From Rikenellaceae bacterium (GTDB taxonomy: Bacteria > Bacteroidota > Bacteroidia > Bacteroidales > Rikenellaceae): a stretch of DNA of 64,000 nucleotides. Shown here one piece after another: positions 8,855 through 17,710 of the stretch. The position numbers and the translations under genes are program-made. The notes beneath the pieces were generated by a model. It made no database searches and had not been told where the DNA came from. It saw only the letters and a program-made list of their open reading frames with translations. The stretch is from assembly GCA_017442365.1 (NCBI GenBank), contig JAFRZW010000005.1, positions 1-64,000 on the forward strand. The letters are read 5' to 3'. The stretch's first letter is position 1. Every line of letters begins with the position of its first letter.

Positions 8855-8933
8855 CACGCCGCATAACGGCGTGATCATTTCAATTCAGTTTTTTTGTGAA
8901 TAACCGACCAATTGCTTACTCAACCTTCATAAC

Positions 8934-8965
8934 AAAAAAGCCACCCCAGCGACGGAGTGGCTTTT
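8934..8965 (-). terminator. Terminator of upp
   Basis: The minus strand forms an AAAGCCACTCC / GGGGTGGCTTT stem, with one imperfect pair, followed by a T run. Confidence 0.8.
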
Positions 8966-8984
8966 ATTAATATAGGTATTCGTT

Positions 8985-9638
8985 TTACAACTTCTCGCCG
9001 TAGGCCAAATCGCCTGCGTCGCCGATGCCCGGCACGATGTACGACTTCGAGGTCAGCTCCTCATCGACCGCTCCGCACCAGATCGTAGTGGTCTTCTCGG
9101 ACATATGCTGCTTGACGTAATCAACACCCTCCTCGCTGGCGATAACTGCCGCAATATGAGTGTGTTTGGGGGTGCCACCCTTTTCGCACAGAGCCTCGTA
9201 GGTGAGCACAATCGACGAACCGGTTGCCAACATCGGGTCTGCCAAAATCAGCACTTTGCCCTCCAAACTGCCACACGAGATGTACTCAACCTTGATCTTG
9301 AACTTACCATCTTTGCTATACTTGCGATAGGCCGAAACAAAGGCGTTCTGCGCGTCGTCGAAGTAGTTCAGAAAACCCTGATGGAAGGGCAGACCGGCAC
9401 GCAGAATTGTCGCAACGACCACCTCGTCGCTTACTTGCATCACGGCAGCCTCGCCCAGCGGAGTCTCGACAACGGTGGGGGTGTAGTCGAGCGTCTTGCT
9501 GATTTCGTATGCAGTTACCTCGCCCATACGTTCGAGGTTGCGGCGGAAACGCATACTGTCGACCTGAATTTTACGATCGCGCATCTCGGCGATAAACTTA
9601 TTGACGATCGAATTTTGTTGGTTGAGAATGTGTAACAT
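8985..9638 (-). CDS. upp: Uracil phosphoribosyltransferase
   Basis: 217 aa. It salvages uracil to UMP with PRPP. The type I PRTase signature is in VLILADPMLATGSSIV, and the uracil-binding C-terminal segment is YIVPGIGDAGDLAYG. It starts 31 bases after the end of hflX on the same strand, so the pair is probably one transcript. Confidence 0.95.
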   Translation of the reverse strand: MLHILNQQNSIVNKFIAEMRDRKIQVDSMRFRRNLERMGEVTAYEISKTLDYTPTVVETPLGEAAVMQVSDEVVVATILRAGLPFHQGFLNYFDDAQNAFVSAYRKYSKDGKFKIKVEYISCGSLEGKVLILADPMLATGSSIVLTYEALCEKGGTPKHTHIAAVIASEEGVDYVKQHMSEKTTTIWCGAVDEELTSKSYIVPGIGDAGDLAYGEKL

Positions 9639-9669
9639 AATCGTATCGAAGTTATTGAAGGTTAGTCAA

Positions 9670-10899
9670 TTAGTACAGGAAGTTGTTGAACGGATAGCGT
9701 CCTGCGTGAATCTCGCGCACCATCGAATAGAGGTCCTGACGCAACTTGTCGATGTTCTGTCGGTCGAGCGCCGAAATGAAGATACAAGGCGCATCGGTCG
9801 AGGCCATATAGGTACGTTTTAGATCGTCGAGCGAGAGATTTTCGCGCGTTGCGGGAGTCAGGTCGTCCTCGTCTTTCTTAATATAGGTGTAGGCGTCGAT
9901 CTTGTTGAAGATGATGAAGGTTGGTTTGTCGCCTGCACCAATCTCGCGCAGGGTCTGCTTCACCACGTCCATCTGCTCCTCGAATCCGGGGTGCGAAATA
10001 TCGACAACGTGCAGCAGCAGATCGGCCTCACGTACCTCGTCGAGGGTCGATTTGAACGACTCGACCAGCTGAGTAGGCAACTTACGAATGAAACCAACGG
10101 TGTCCGAAAGCAGGAACGGAAGGTTGTCGAAAACCACCTTGCGCACTGTCGTATCGAGCGTCGCAAAGAGCTTATTCTCAGCGAATACGTCGCTCTTACT
10201 CAGCAGGTTCATCAGCGTTGATTTGCCTACGTTCGTATATCCGACTAACGACACACGCACCATCTGTCCGCGGTTGCTACGCTGCACAGCCATCTGGCGG
10301 TCGATCTTTTTCAGATCCTCTTTGAGTTTCGAGATTCGATTGCGGACAATACGACGGTCGGTCTCGATCTCGCGCTCACCCGCACCGCCACGTGTACCCG
10401 TGCCGCCTCGCTGACGTTCGAGGTGGGTCCACATACCCGTCAGTCGCGGCAACATATATTCGAGCTGCGCCACCTCGACCTGCGTCTTGGCGTAGGCGGT
10501 CTGTGCGCGCGCTACAAAGATATCGAGAATGAGTCGTGTTCGGTCCTGCGTGAGGCAGGGGAGTGCCTTCTCGATGTTGCGGGTCTGTGAGGGCGAGAGT
10601 TCATCGTCGAAGATCACTACGTCGATGGCGTTCTCCTCGCAGAATGCGGCGATCTCCTCCAACTTACCCGGACCCACATAGATACGCGAGTTGGGCGAGG
10701 GCAGCATCTGCATAAAGCGGCGCACGGTTACGATTCCGGCGGTCTCGGCCAGAAACTCCAACTCGTCGAGATACTCCTCGGCCTGACGCTGCTTCGAGCG
10801 GTCGGTGATGACCGTAACGAGCACAGCGCGACGACGCGGATCGACCTCGACGACCTCGGTTGCGGTGTTGTTTGTATTCTTTGTTTTGCTGTCAGCCAT
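9670..10899 (-). CDS. hflX: GTPase HflX
   Basis: 409 aa. It is a ribosome-associated GTPase that splits stalled ribosomes. The N-terminal HflX domain includes YVGPGKLEEI, followed by the glycine/arginine-rich ERQRGGTGTRGGAG linker. The G domain has P-loop GYTNVGKST (220-228), DTVGFIRKLP and NKID. It lies between the tonB-like gene, which has its own terminator, and upp. A purine-rich AGGAGG lies about 40 bases upstream of the start. Confidence 0.95.
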   Translation of the reverse strand: MADSKTKNTNNTATEVVEVDPRRRAVLVTVITDRSKQRQAEEYLDELEFLAETAGIVTVRRFMQMLPSPNSRIYVGPGKLEEIAAFCEENAIDVVIFDDELSPSQTRNIEKALPCLTQDRTRLILDIFVARAQTAYAKTQVEVAQLEYMLPRLTGMWTHLERQRGGTGTRGGAGEREIETDRRIVRNRISKLKEDLKKIDRQMAVQRSNRGQMVRVSLVGYTNVGKSTLMNLLSKSDVFAENKLFATLDTTVRKVVFDNLPFLLSDTVGFIRKLPTQLVESFKSTLDEVREADLLLHVVDISHPGFEEQMDVVKQTLREIGAGDKPTFIIFNKIDAYTYIKKDEDDLTPATRENLSLDDLKRTYMASTDAPCIFISALDRQNIDKLRQDLYSMVREIHAGRYPFNNFLY

Positions 10900-10942
10900 T
10901 GGCTAATTGAGTTATAAACAAGGTATTACCTCCTGTAAAAAC

Positions 10943-10972
10943 GAGGGTATCCCACTTGCTTGGGACACCCTC
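10943..10972 (-). terminator. Terminator of TonB-like gene
   Basis: GAGGGT-A-TCCCA pairs with TGGGA-C-ACCCTC. On the minus strand it is followed by TTTTT. It separates the tonB-like gene from hflX. Confidence 0.8.
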
Positions 10973-10999
10973 ATATTTTGTCGATTGTAATCCGTTCGA

Positions 11000-11680
11000 T
11001 TACTGGATACGGAACTCAACGGGCAGAGTGTAACGTACACGCACGGGGGCGTTACGCTGCTTACCCGGGGTCCACTTGGGCGACGACTGCAATACGCGAA
11101 CAGCCTCATCAGCCAGCGAGCGGTCGGGGCTCTGCATAACCTGAATGTTGGTGAGCGAACCGTCGCGCTCGATAACGAAGGTCAGCGTTACCTTACCCGA
11201 GATACCGTTCTCCTGAGCGATCTGCGGGTACTTCAACTTACCCTGAACCCACGAGCGGAACTTCATCAAGTCGCCACCCTGGAACTTAGGCATCTCCTCA
11301 GCGATGATGAAGGGAGCGTCGTCCTCAGCAGCCTCCTCGACAACTTCGATATTCTGAACGATCTCGATATCCTCCGAGAACTCCGAGAAGTCAAACTCGG
11401 TATCGATCTTGGTGTCGTTGGTTACGACGTTCAGCACGTCCGACAGAACCTGCATCTCAACCTTCTTGGGAGGTTCGGGCGGTTTCTGATCCTGAGTGGT
11501 GATGTCGGTGATTTCCTCCTCGACAACCTCCATACTTGCTTCGATGATCTCAACGTTACGCTCCTTCTGAGTGTAAGCGAAAGCGGCGATGGTCAGCAAC
11601 AGAGCGAAGATCAAGCCGATTTCGAGGAACAGACCTTTCTTGTTGTTAAGGTCAGCTTTGGGTGATTTTTTGATTTGCAT
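11000..11680 (-). CDS. TonB-family energy transducer
   Basis: 226 aa. There is one membrane helix at about 17-36, a periplasmic linker with a Pro-rich KPPEPPKKVE patch and an acidic stretch, and a TonB C-terminal domain at about 135-226 (ISGKVTLTFVIERDGSLTN). It passes proton-motive-force energy to outer-membrane TonB-dependent transporters. ExbB/ExbD are not in the window. The linker is short compared with classical TonB. Confidence 0.9.
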   Translation of the reverse strand: MQIKKSPKADLNNKKGLFLEIGLIFALLLTIAAFAYTQKERNVEIIEASMEVVEEEITDITTQDQKPPEPPKKVEMQVLSDVLNVVTNDTKIDTEFDFSEFSEDIEIVQNIEVVEEAAEDDAPFIIAEEMPKFQGGDLMKFRSWVQGKLKYPQIAQENGISGKVTLTFVIERDGSLTNIQVMQSPDRSLADEAVRVLQSSPKWTPGKQRNAPVRVRYTLPVEFRIQ

Positions 11681-11730
11681 TATTAATTAATTTTAATTGT
11701 TTTCGTCGAAAAACATCATTTGTTGCACTA

Positions 11731-11738
11731 CAAATATA
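11731..11738 (-). promoter_or_regulatory. -7 box of TonB-like gene promoter
   Basis: The minus strand reads TATATTTG at 11738-11731, about 50 bases before the start codon. No clear -33 box is seen. Confidence 0.55.
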
Positions 11739-11791
11739 GTAACAATATCCGAAAAAAAATAGTTTTGCTCAAAAAAAACTCAAAAAATACA

Positions 11792-11799
11792 TATATTTG
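11792..11799 (+). promoter_or_regulatory. -7 box of rlmN promoter
   Basis: TATATTTG, with a TTTTG at 11763-11767 (24-base gap, slightly long). ATG is at 11840. Confidence 0.55.
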
Positions 11800-11839
11800 C
11801 ACTCGTGAGCCTCGTAGAGGGGCATTTTGAAGACGATTT

Positions 11840-12862
11840 ATGGAACATTTGTACGGGAAAACTCTCGCCGAGCTGCGAGTTGTGGCCGAGGAGTACGGGC
11901 TACCGCGATTTGCTGCGGGACAGATGGCGCGTTGGCTTTACAAGCGCCACGTTACGGATATCGCCTCGATGACCGATCTCTCGGCTGTGGCGCGTGCGCG
12001 ATTGGCCGAGCGTTACGATATCGGTTTGACGGCCCCGTTGGCGGTCAGCGCGTCGGAGGACGGAACACGAAAATATCTCTATGCGACCGAAACGTCGGGT
12101 CGCCACATCGAGTCGGCATATATCCCTGATGGTGAGCGTGCTACGTTGTGCGTTTCGTCGCAGGCGGGGTGCCGTATGGGCTGCCGTTTCTGTATGACTT
12201 CGCGTCAGGGATTGCATCACTCGCTCTCGACACTCGAAATCCTGAATCAGATCGCCTCGCTGCCCGAACGCGACCGACTGACCAATGTGGTCTATATGGG
12301 TATGGGCGAGCCGTTGGATAATCTCGACAATGTTCTGCGTTCGCTCGAAGTGCTCACCTCGGAGTGGGGATACGGTTGGAGTCCCACGCGAATAACCCTC
12401 TCGACAGCGGGTGTGTTGCCCTCGTTGAAGCGCTTTTTGGACGAGTCGTCGGTGCATTTGGCAGTCAGCCTGCACAACCCGTTTCACGATGAGCGTCAGG
12501 AGATTATGCCTATCGAAAAACCCTATCCGATTGCCGAGGTGATGAAGCTTCTGCGTCAGTACGATTTCACTCACCAGCGACGTGTCAGCTTCGAGTATAT
12601 CGTGATGAGTGGGTTGAACGATTCGCCCCGCCACGTGGCCGAGCTGGCTCGTTTGCTCAATGGTGTGGCGTGTCGTATCAATCTGATTCGTTTCCACAAA
12701 ATCCCCGATTCGCCCTATTTCAGCCCTCCGCAGCCGCAGATGGAGACCTTCCGTGATGCGCTGATCCGCAAGGGAATTATGACCACAATCCGCCGTTCGC
12801 GTGGCGAGGATATCAAGGCGGCGTGCGGTCTGCTCTCGACGCTCGGGGTCGATAAGGCGTAG
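11840..12862 (+). CDS. rlmN: 23S rRNA/tRNA adenine-C2 methyltransferase
   Basis: 340 aa. It is a radical SAM enzyme that methylates A2503 of 23S rRNA and A37 of some tRNAs. The cluster motif CRMGCRFC has Cys111, 115 and 118. The GEPLDNLDNV SAM-binding segment and the C-terminal catalytic Cys329 (AACG) are present. The length is normal for the family. Confidence 0.95.
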   Translation: MEHLYGKTLAELRVVAEEYGLPRFAAGQMARWLYKRHVTDIASMTDLSAVARARLAERYDIGLTAPLAVSASEDGTRKYLYATETSGRHIESAYIPDGERATLCVSSQAGCRMGCRFCMTSRQGLHHSLSTLEILNQIASLPERDRLTNVVYMGMGEPLDNLDNVLRSLEVLTSEWGYGWSPTRITLSTAGVLPSLKRFLDESSVHLAVSLHNPFHDERQEIMPIEKPYPIAEVMKLLRQYDFTHQRRVSFEYIVMSGLNDSPRHVAELARLLNGVACRINLIRFHKIPDSPYFSPPQPQMETFRDALIRKGIMTTIRRSRGEDIKAACGLLSTLGVDKA

Positions 12863-12892
12863 CTCGGGCACGTGATTTGAACGATGGTGCGG

Positions 12893-12900
12893 GTAACTTT
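12893..12900 (+). promoter_or_regulatory. -7 box of secreted thioredoxin gene
   Basis: TAACTTTA matches TAnnTTTG except the last base. It lies after an upstream TTG (12877) that could extend the frame, supporting ATG 12916 as the start. Confidence 0.4.
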
Positions 12901-12915
12901 ATATATAATTATTGT

Positions 12916-13338
12916 ATGAAAAAGTATCTTTTAATTCTCGTTTTCGCGTTGGCGACTTTCGCGTCGGCGATGGCGAAGGGTGGGGTAGAGTTCCGCGATG
13001 GAGCGCTCGATGATATGGTGGCTGAGGCTGCCGCAGAAGAGAAATATCTCTTTGTCGAATTGTTTGCAACGTGGTGCGGTCCGTGCCGAATGATGGAGCG
13101 CACGTTGGCAACCGATGAGGTGGGTGCGTATATGAATCCACGCTTTGTATCAGTGCGTTACGATGTCGATAAGGCTACGGGAGCGTTGCTTGCGCGAACC
13201 AATGGTGTGCGTAGTATCCCGACCTGCTTGGTGATGAACGGCAATGGTGAGGTGGTAGGTCGTTTAGTCGGATCGAGCTCGCCCGAAAAATTCGTAGCCT
13301 CGATGCGTAGTTTGCTGGCAAATATCTCGGAAGAGTAG
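12916..13338 (+). CDS. Secreted thioredoxin-family protein
   Basis: 140 aa from ATG 12916. A signal peptide covers about residues 1-20 (MKKYLLILVFALATFASAMA). A thioredoxin-like domain follows with WCGPC in ATWCGPCRMMERT and a cis-proline in RSIPT. Its substrate in the periplasm is unknown. TTG 12877 would add a non-signal stretch and overlap the promoter-like box, so it is rejected as start. Confidence 0.85.
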   Translation: MKKYLLILVFALATFASAMAKGGVEFRDGALDDMVAEAAAEEKYLFVELFATWCGPCRMMERTLATDEVGAYMNPRFVSVRYDVDKATGALLARTNGVRSIPTCLVMNGNGEVVGRLVGSSSPEKFVASMRSLLANISEE

Positions 13339-13380
13339 TAAAAACGTCGCGGGGGTAGCGCTTTTTCTCGAAAAAAGTGC

Positions 13381-13388
13381 TATATTTG
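13381..13388 (+). promoter_or_regulatory. -7 box of deoC promoter
   Basis: TATATTTG, about 40 bases before ATG 13429. No clear -33 TTG is seen, only a T run at 13362-13366. Confidence 0.55.
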
Positions 13389-13428
13389 CGGTAGAGTACC
13401 TAATGTGCAACAAAAATAGTGATCAGAT

Positions 13429-14304
13429 ATGGAATACTTAACCAAACTTCAAGAATATGCTGCGGCTCCGACCGTTGAGGAGGTAGCCGAGAAGGTGGCG
13501 GCGGCACGCGAGGCCGCAAAGGCTAACGAGACGACCGATGTCTATAAATTTTGCTATTCGACCATCGACCTCACGACGTTGGCTTGTACCGATTCGGTGG
13601 AGTCGGTAACCCGTTTTGCGCGTCGTGCTGCGGAGTTCTATATCGACTATCCGCATATCCCGAACGTGGCGTCGATTTGTGTCTATCCTCTTTTCGTTGA
13701 GACGGTTGGATTGGCCGTAGATGGTACTCCGATGCGCATTACAAGCGTGTCGGGCGGTTTCCCTGCGTCGCAAACGTTCCTCGAAGTGAAGGTTTTGGAG
13801 ACGGCTATGGCGATCGAGAACGGTGCCGACGAGATCGACATCGTGATCAACGTGGGCGAACTGATGGCAGGTCGTGTCGATGAGATGGCGTCGGAGATCG
13901 AGGTGCTGCGTGAGGAGGCCGATGAGGTGGTTTTGAAGGTGATCATCGAGTCGGGTGCGCTGAAAACTCCCGAGCTGATTCGCAAGGCGTCGTTGTTGGC
14001 GATGATGGCGGGTGCAGACTTTGTCAAGACCTCGACCGGCAAGATCGACGTTGCAGCAACGCCCGAGGCTGCTGTTGTGATGTGCGAGGCTATCCGCGAC
14101 TACTACGAGAAGACGGGTCGCAAGGTTGGTTTCAAGGCGGCAGGTGGCGTGCGCACGGCTGAGGACGCAGCGCTCTACTACACCATCGTCGAGCAGACGC
14201 TCGGCAAGGAGTGGCTTACCCCCGAATTGTTCCGTATCGGTGCAAGTTCGGTTGCCAACAATCTGATCTCGGCAATCGAAGGCAAGGAGGTTAAGTACTT
14301 CTAA
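13429..14304 (+). CDS. deoC: Deoxyribose-phosphate aldolase
   Basis: 291 aa. It cleaves 2-deoxyribose-5-phosphate to acetaldehyde and glyceraldehyde-3-phosphate in deoxynucleoside catabolism. The Schiff-base lysine lies in ADFVKTSTGK, with a second conserved lysine in VGFKAAGGVRT. It is longer than E. coli DeoC (about 259 aa) through an N-terminal extension, as in other Bacteroidota. An ATTCAAA heptamer array begins inside its stop codon. Confidence 0.95.
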   Translation: MEYLTKLQEYAAAPTVEEVAEKVAAAREAAKANETTDVYKFCYSTIDLTTLACTDSVESVTRFARRAAEFYIDYPHIPNVASICVYPLFVETVGLAVDGTPMRITSVSGGFPASQTFLEVKVLETAMAIENGADEIDIVINVGELMAGRVDEMASEIEVLREEADEVVLKVIIESGALKTPELIRKASLLAMMAGADFVKTSTGKIDVAATPEAAVVMCEAIRDYYEKTGRKVGFKAAGGVRTAEDAALYYTIVEQTLGKEWLTPELFRIGASSVANNLISAIEGKEVKYF

Positions 14305-14331
14305 TTCAAAGTTCAAAATTCAAAATTCAAA
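14304..14331 (+). repeat. Heptamer array (ATTCAAA x4) at deoC stop
   Basis: ATTCAAA, GTTCAAA, ATTCAAA, ATTCAAA in tandem. The first unit starts at the last A of the TAA stop. It is followed at once by the deoC terminator. Further partial units lie at 14367-14392. Confidence 0.8.
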
Positions 14332-14334
14332 ATT

Positions 14335-14363
14335 AAGCCGCACTTTTTGGTGCGGCTTTTTTA
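14335..14363 (+). terminator. Terminator of deoC
   Basis: AAGCCGCAC and GTGCGGCTT pair around TTTTTG, followed by a T run. Confidence 0.85.
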
Positions 14364-14419
14364 TTAATTCAAAGGACCCGAAATTCAAAATTATTTTACG
14401 CGATTTCGAAGAAATCGTC

Positions 14420-14474
14420 GCGCACGGCGGCGCCCGCGACTTTCAGTCGCGCCGCCCCACGCCGCCGTGTGCGC
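14420..14474. repeat. Structured intergenic element C (inverted orientation)
   Basis: Read on the minus strand: an outer stem of 10 bp (14423-14432 with 14460-14469) plus 3 bp past a 2-base bulge, a 5' bulge TGGGGCGGC, inner stem GCGACT/AGTCGC with GAA loop, and a 3-base GGG linker. The bulge differs from that of element A by one base. A separate hairpin CGATTTC-GAA-GAAATCG lies beside it (14401-14417). It lies between the deoC and ppdK terminators. Confidence 0.7.
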
Positions 14475-14514
14475 TCTAATCAGAATAATGTGTAAATCTT
14501 GTTTTGTATAAAAA

Positions 14515-14546
14515 AATAAGACCGTCCTATGTGGGACGGCCTTATT
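14515..14546 (-). terminator. Terminator of ppdK
   Basis: AATAAG-A-CCGTCC pairs with GGACGG-C-CTTATT around TATGTG. On the minus strand it is followed by TTTTTTATAC. Confidence 0.85.
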
Positions 14547-14572
14547 CTCAATATTTGGTTAATGCTAACCTC

Positions 14573-17299
14573 TTATTTCTCAGTCAGAGCTGCGTGAGCT
14601 GCTGCCAGACGTGCGATGGGCACACGGAAAGGCGAGCAAGATACGTAGTTCAGACCTGCGTGGTGGCAGAACTCTACCGACGAAGGCTCACCACCGTGCT
14701 CACCGCAGATACCGCACTTCAAGGTCTCGCGAGTGCCACGGCCCTTGAATACAGCCTCACGGATCAACTGACCAACACCGTTGCGATCGAGGATCTGGAA
14801 CGGGTCGTTCTTCAAGATACCCTTGTCGAGATATACGGGCAAGAACTTAGCGATATCGTCGCGCGAGAAGCCCAGAGTCATCTGAGTCAAGTCGTTAGTA
14901 CCGAACGAGAAGAACTCGGCAACCTCAGCGATCTGGTTTGCGGTAACAGCTGCGCGCGGTACCTCGATCATCGTACCTACCAGGTAGTCGATCTTGTCGT
15001 TGCGCTCAGTGAATACCTCGTTAGCAACGCGGTCGATGATGTTCTTCTGGTAGCGCAACTCCTTGTGGTTACCTACCAGCGGAACCATAATCTCAACCTT
15101 CACGTCCATACCCGTAGCCTTTACGTTCATTGCAGCCTCGATGATAGCGCGAGCCTGCATCTCGGTAATCTCGGGATAGGTGTTACCCAGACGGCAACCA
15201 CGGTGGCCCAACATCGGGTTCACCTCGTGCAGCGACTCAACACGTGCTGCAACCTTCTCAACGGGGATATTCAGTGCGTCAGCCATCTCCTGCTGCTCCT
15301 TCGGAGTGTTGGGAGCGAACTCGTGCAGAGGGGGATCGAGCAGACGTACGATCACGGGATAGCCCTTCATAGCCTTGAACAGACCCTCGAAGTCGCCACG
15401 CTGCATAGGCAACAACTTCGACAGAGCTACACGACGACCGTCCTCATCGTCAGCCAAGATCATCTCGCGAACAGCCTTGATACGGTCGCCCTCGAAGAAC
15501 ATATGTTCGGTACGGCACAGACCGATACCCTCAGCACCGAATGCAAATGCCTGCTCAGCGTCCTTCGGAGTATCAGCGTTAGCGCGAACCTTCATCGTAG
15601 CGTACTTGCCTGCCAGCTCCATCAGCTTGCCGAAGTCGCCGCTCAGATCAGCTGCCTGAGTAGCTACCTGACCGAGATAAACCTCACCGGTCGAGCCGTT
15701 CAACGAAATCCAATCACCCTCCTTGATGGTGTACTCACCGATCTTGATGGTGCGAGCCTTATAGTCGATCTGCAACTCACCTGCACCCGAAACGCAGCAC
15801 TTACCCATACCACGTGCAACAACGGCAGCGTGCGAGGTCATACCACCGCGCTGAGTCAAGATACCGGCAGCGTCCAACATACCCTTCAAATCCTCGGGCG
15901 AGGTCTCGATACGAACCAAGATAGCCTTCTGGCCACTTGCAGCAACCTTCTCAGCGTCCTCAGCGAAGAATACAACGGGACCCGTTGCAGCACCCGGCGA
16001 TGCGGGCAGACCCTTCACCAGAACCTTAGCGTTCTTCATTGCAGCCTTATCGAATACGGGGTGCAGCAGCTCGTCGAGCTTAGCGGGCTCGCAACGCAGA
16101 ACTGCGGTCTTCTCGTCGATCAGACCCTCAGCCAGCATATCCATTGCGATCTTCACCATAGCTGCGCCGGTACGCTTACCGTTACGGCACTGCAACATCC
16201 ACAACTTACCGTCCTGAATAGTGAACTCGATATCCTGCATATCGGTAAAGTACTCCTCCAAGTGGTGCTGGATCTCGTTCAGCTCCTTGTAAACCTCGGG
16301 CATAACCTCTTCGAGCGAAGGATACTTCGATGCGCGCTCCTCCTCCGAGATGTTCTGAGCCTTAGCCCAACGCTTCGAACCCTCGATGGTGATCTGCTGA
16401 GGAGTGCGGATGCCTGCAACTACGTCCTCACCCTGAGCGTTGATCAGATACTCACCGTTGAAGATGTTCTCACCTGTTGCAGCGTCGCGCGAGAATGCAA
16501 CACCCGTTGCCGAGTTGTCGCCCATATTACCGAATACCATTGCCTGTACGTTCACAGCGGTACCCCACTCAGCGGGAATGTTGTTGAGCTTACGATAGAG
16601 GATTGCGCGCTCGTTCATCCACGAACCGAATACTGCGCAAACTGCACCCCACAACTGCTCCCAAGGACATACGGGGAAGTCCGAACCGGTCTGCTCCTTA
16701 ACGGCAGCCTTGAACTTCGCAACCAGCACCTTCAAGTCGTCGGTGGTAAGGTCGGTGTCGTTCTGCACGCCACGCTCCTCCTTCAACTCGTCGATAATAA
16801 CCTCGAAGGGATCCTGGTCCTCCTTGCTAACGGGCTTCATACCCAATACAACGTCGCCGTACATCTGTACGAAGCGGCGGTACGAGTCCCAAGCGAAGCG
16901 GGGGTTACCCGACAGCTTCGAGATAGCCTCAACAGCGTCGTCGTTCAAACCGAGGTTCAGAATGGTATCCATCATACCGGGCATCGATGCGCGAGCACCC
17001 GAACGAACCGATACGAGCAGCGGAGCAACGGGGTCGCCGAACTTGCGGCCGGTCAGCTCCTCAACGCCCTTCATAGCCTTCTCGACCTCAGGACGGAGCA
17101 TCTCAACGATCTTCTCCTTACCGTACTGGTAGTACTCCGAGCATACGTCGGTAGTGATGGTAAAGCCCGGGGGTACGGGGATACCGATCAAGTTCATTTC
17201 AGCCAGGTTAGCACCCTTGCCACCCAGCAATTCTCTCATTTTGCCATTACCCTCAGCCTCTTTGTTACCGAAGGTATAGACTCTTTTTACGTTTGACAT
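14573..17299 (-). CDS. ppdK: Pyruvate, phosphate dikinase
   Basis: 908 aa. It interconverts pyruvate, ATP and phosphate with PEP, AMP and PPi. The N-terminal nucleotide-binding domain starts LLGGKGANLAEM. The swivelling phosphohistidine is His490 in GGMTSHAAVVARG. The C-terminal PEP/pyruvate barrel includes FGTNDLTQMTLGFSRDD and KCGICGEHGGEP. It is common in anaerobes for PPi-linked glycolysis. Strong codon bias suggests high expression, and the same bias leaves a 930-codon open frame on the opposite strand. Confidence 0.97.
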   Translation of the reverse strand: MSNVKRVYTFGNKEAEGNGKMRELLGGKGANLAEMNLIGIPVPPGFTITTDVCSEYYQYGKEKIVEMLRPEVEKAMKGVEELTGRKFGDPVAPLLVSVRSGARASMPGMMDTILNLGLNDDAVEAISKLSGNPRFAWDSYRRFVQMYGDVVLGMKPVSKEDQDPFEVIIDELKEERGVQNDTDLTTDDLKVLVAKFKAAVKEQTGSDFPVCPWEQLWGAVCAVFGSWMNERAILYRKLNNIPAEWGTAVNVQAMVFGNMGDNSATGVAFSRDAATGENIFNGEYLINAQGEDVVAGIRTPQQITIEGSKRWAKAQNISEEERASKYPSLEEVMPEVYKELNEIQHHLEEYFTDMQDIEFTIQDGKLWMLQCRNGKRTGAAMVKIAMDMLAEGLIDEKTAVLRCEPAKLDELLHPVFDKAAMKNAKVLVKGLPASPGAATGPVVFFAEDAEKVAASGQKAILVRIETSPEDLKGMLDAAGILTQRGGMTSHAAVVARGMGKCCVSGAGELQIDYKARTIKIGEYTIKEGDWISLNGSTGEVYLGQVATQAADLSGDFGKLMELAGKYATMKVRANADTPKDAEQAFAFGAEGIGLCRTEHMFFEGDRIKAVREMILADDEDGRRVALSKLLPMQRGDFEGLFKAMKGYPVIVRLLDPPLHEFAPNTPKEQQEMADALNIPVEKVAARVESLHEVNPMLGHRGCRLGNTYPEITEMQARAIIEAAMNVKATGMDVKVEIMVPLVGNHKELRYQKNIIDRVANEVFTERNDKIDYLVGTMIEVPRAAVTANQIAEVAEFFSFGTNDLTQMTLGFSRDDIAKFLPVYLDKGILKNDPFQILDRNGVGQLIREAVFKGRGTRETLKCGICGEHGGEPSSVEFCHHAGLNYVSCSPFRVPIARLAAAHAALTEK

Positions 17300-17570
17300 T
17301 TTTTGTAACGATTATTTTAATGAAATTAGTTAATTGTCGTTATTACGCTTCAAGTTTGCGAAATTAACAATTTTTCTGCAAATGCCAAAGAATCACGATG
17401 GAATTTTTGTAAAAAATTGCAGATCACTCCGATTTTGACCCTAAATTCGATTGCGCAGGCTTGTTTGACTACCCTGTGGGCGGGTCTTGCAGTTTTTTGT
17501 TCTTGCCTGCAAAATCAGTGGTGGCGAAGGTGAATTTGGGATTGTAAATTGGCGATTTCTTTGGAATCGA

Positions 17571-17583
17571 CACACTCGCGGGC
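17571..17583. repeat. Half-copy of element B outer arm
   Basis: CACACTCGCGGGC is identical over 13 bases to the left arm of element B (23308-23320). No matching right arm or GAA hairpin follows, so it looks like a truncated copy. Confidence 0.5.
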
Positions 17584-17621
17584 AGAGGCAACCCAACGAA
17601 TAAAAAACAAAACCCGCCCAC

Positions 17622-17660
17622 GAGGCAGGTTAATGAGGCAGGTAAATGAGGCAGGTTAAT
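17622..17660. repeat. 13-bp tandem repeat x3
   Basis: GAGGCAGGTTAAT, GAGGCAGGTAAAT, GAGGCAGGTTAAT: exact 13-base period with one substitution. Confidence 0.9.
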
Positions 17661-17674
17661 TTTGAATTTTGAAT
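17661..17674 (-). repeat. Heptamer pair (TTTGAAT x2)
   Basis: Two units of the ATTCAAA heptamer in inverse orientation, lying beyond the terminator of mnmA. Confidence 0.6.
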
Positions 17675-17676
17675 TG

Positions 17677-17710
17677 AAAAAACCGCACTCCGAAAAGAGT
17701 GCGGTTTTTA
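17677..17710 (-). terminator. Terminator of mnmA
   Basis: AAAACCGCACTC pairs with GAGTGCGGTTTT around CGAAAA. The mnmA stop codon (17708-17710) lies at the foot of the stem. Confidence 0.85.

Larger units (their letters stand above)
17300..17707. other. Gene-free repeat-bearing gap between ppdK and mnmA
   Basis: No convincing gene. It holds a 10-bp inverted pair (17476-17485 with 17612-17621), a half copy of element B (CACACTCGCGGGC, 17571-17583), a 13-bp tandem repeat (17622-17660), two ATTCAAA-type heptamers and the mnmA terminator. I see no clear TAnnTTTG box for ppdK. Confidence 0.65.

Noticed and set aside
8803..8873. Element A as an integron attC site or CRISPR repeat
   Set aside because: It has no GTT/AAC attC ends, no integrase nearby, and there is no regular spacer-repeat array.
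14504..17296. 930-codon open frame on the plus strand opposite ppdK
   Set aside because: It is the exact shadow of the strongly codon-biased ppdK gene. Its translation is a low-information mix rich in Leu, Val and His with no domain pattern, and there is no promoter for it.
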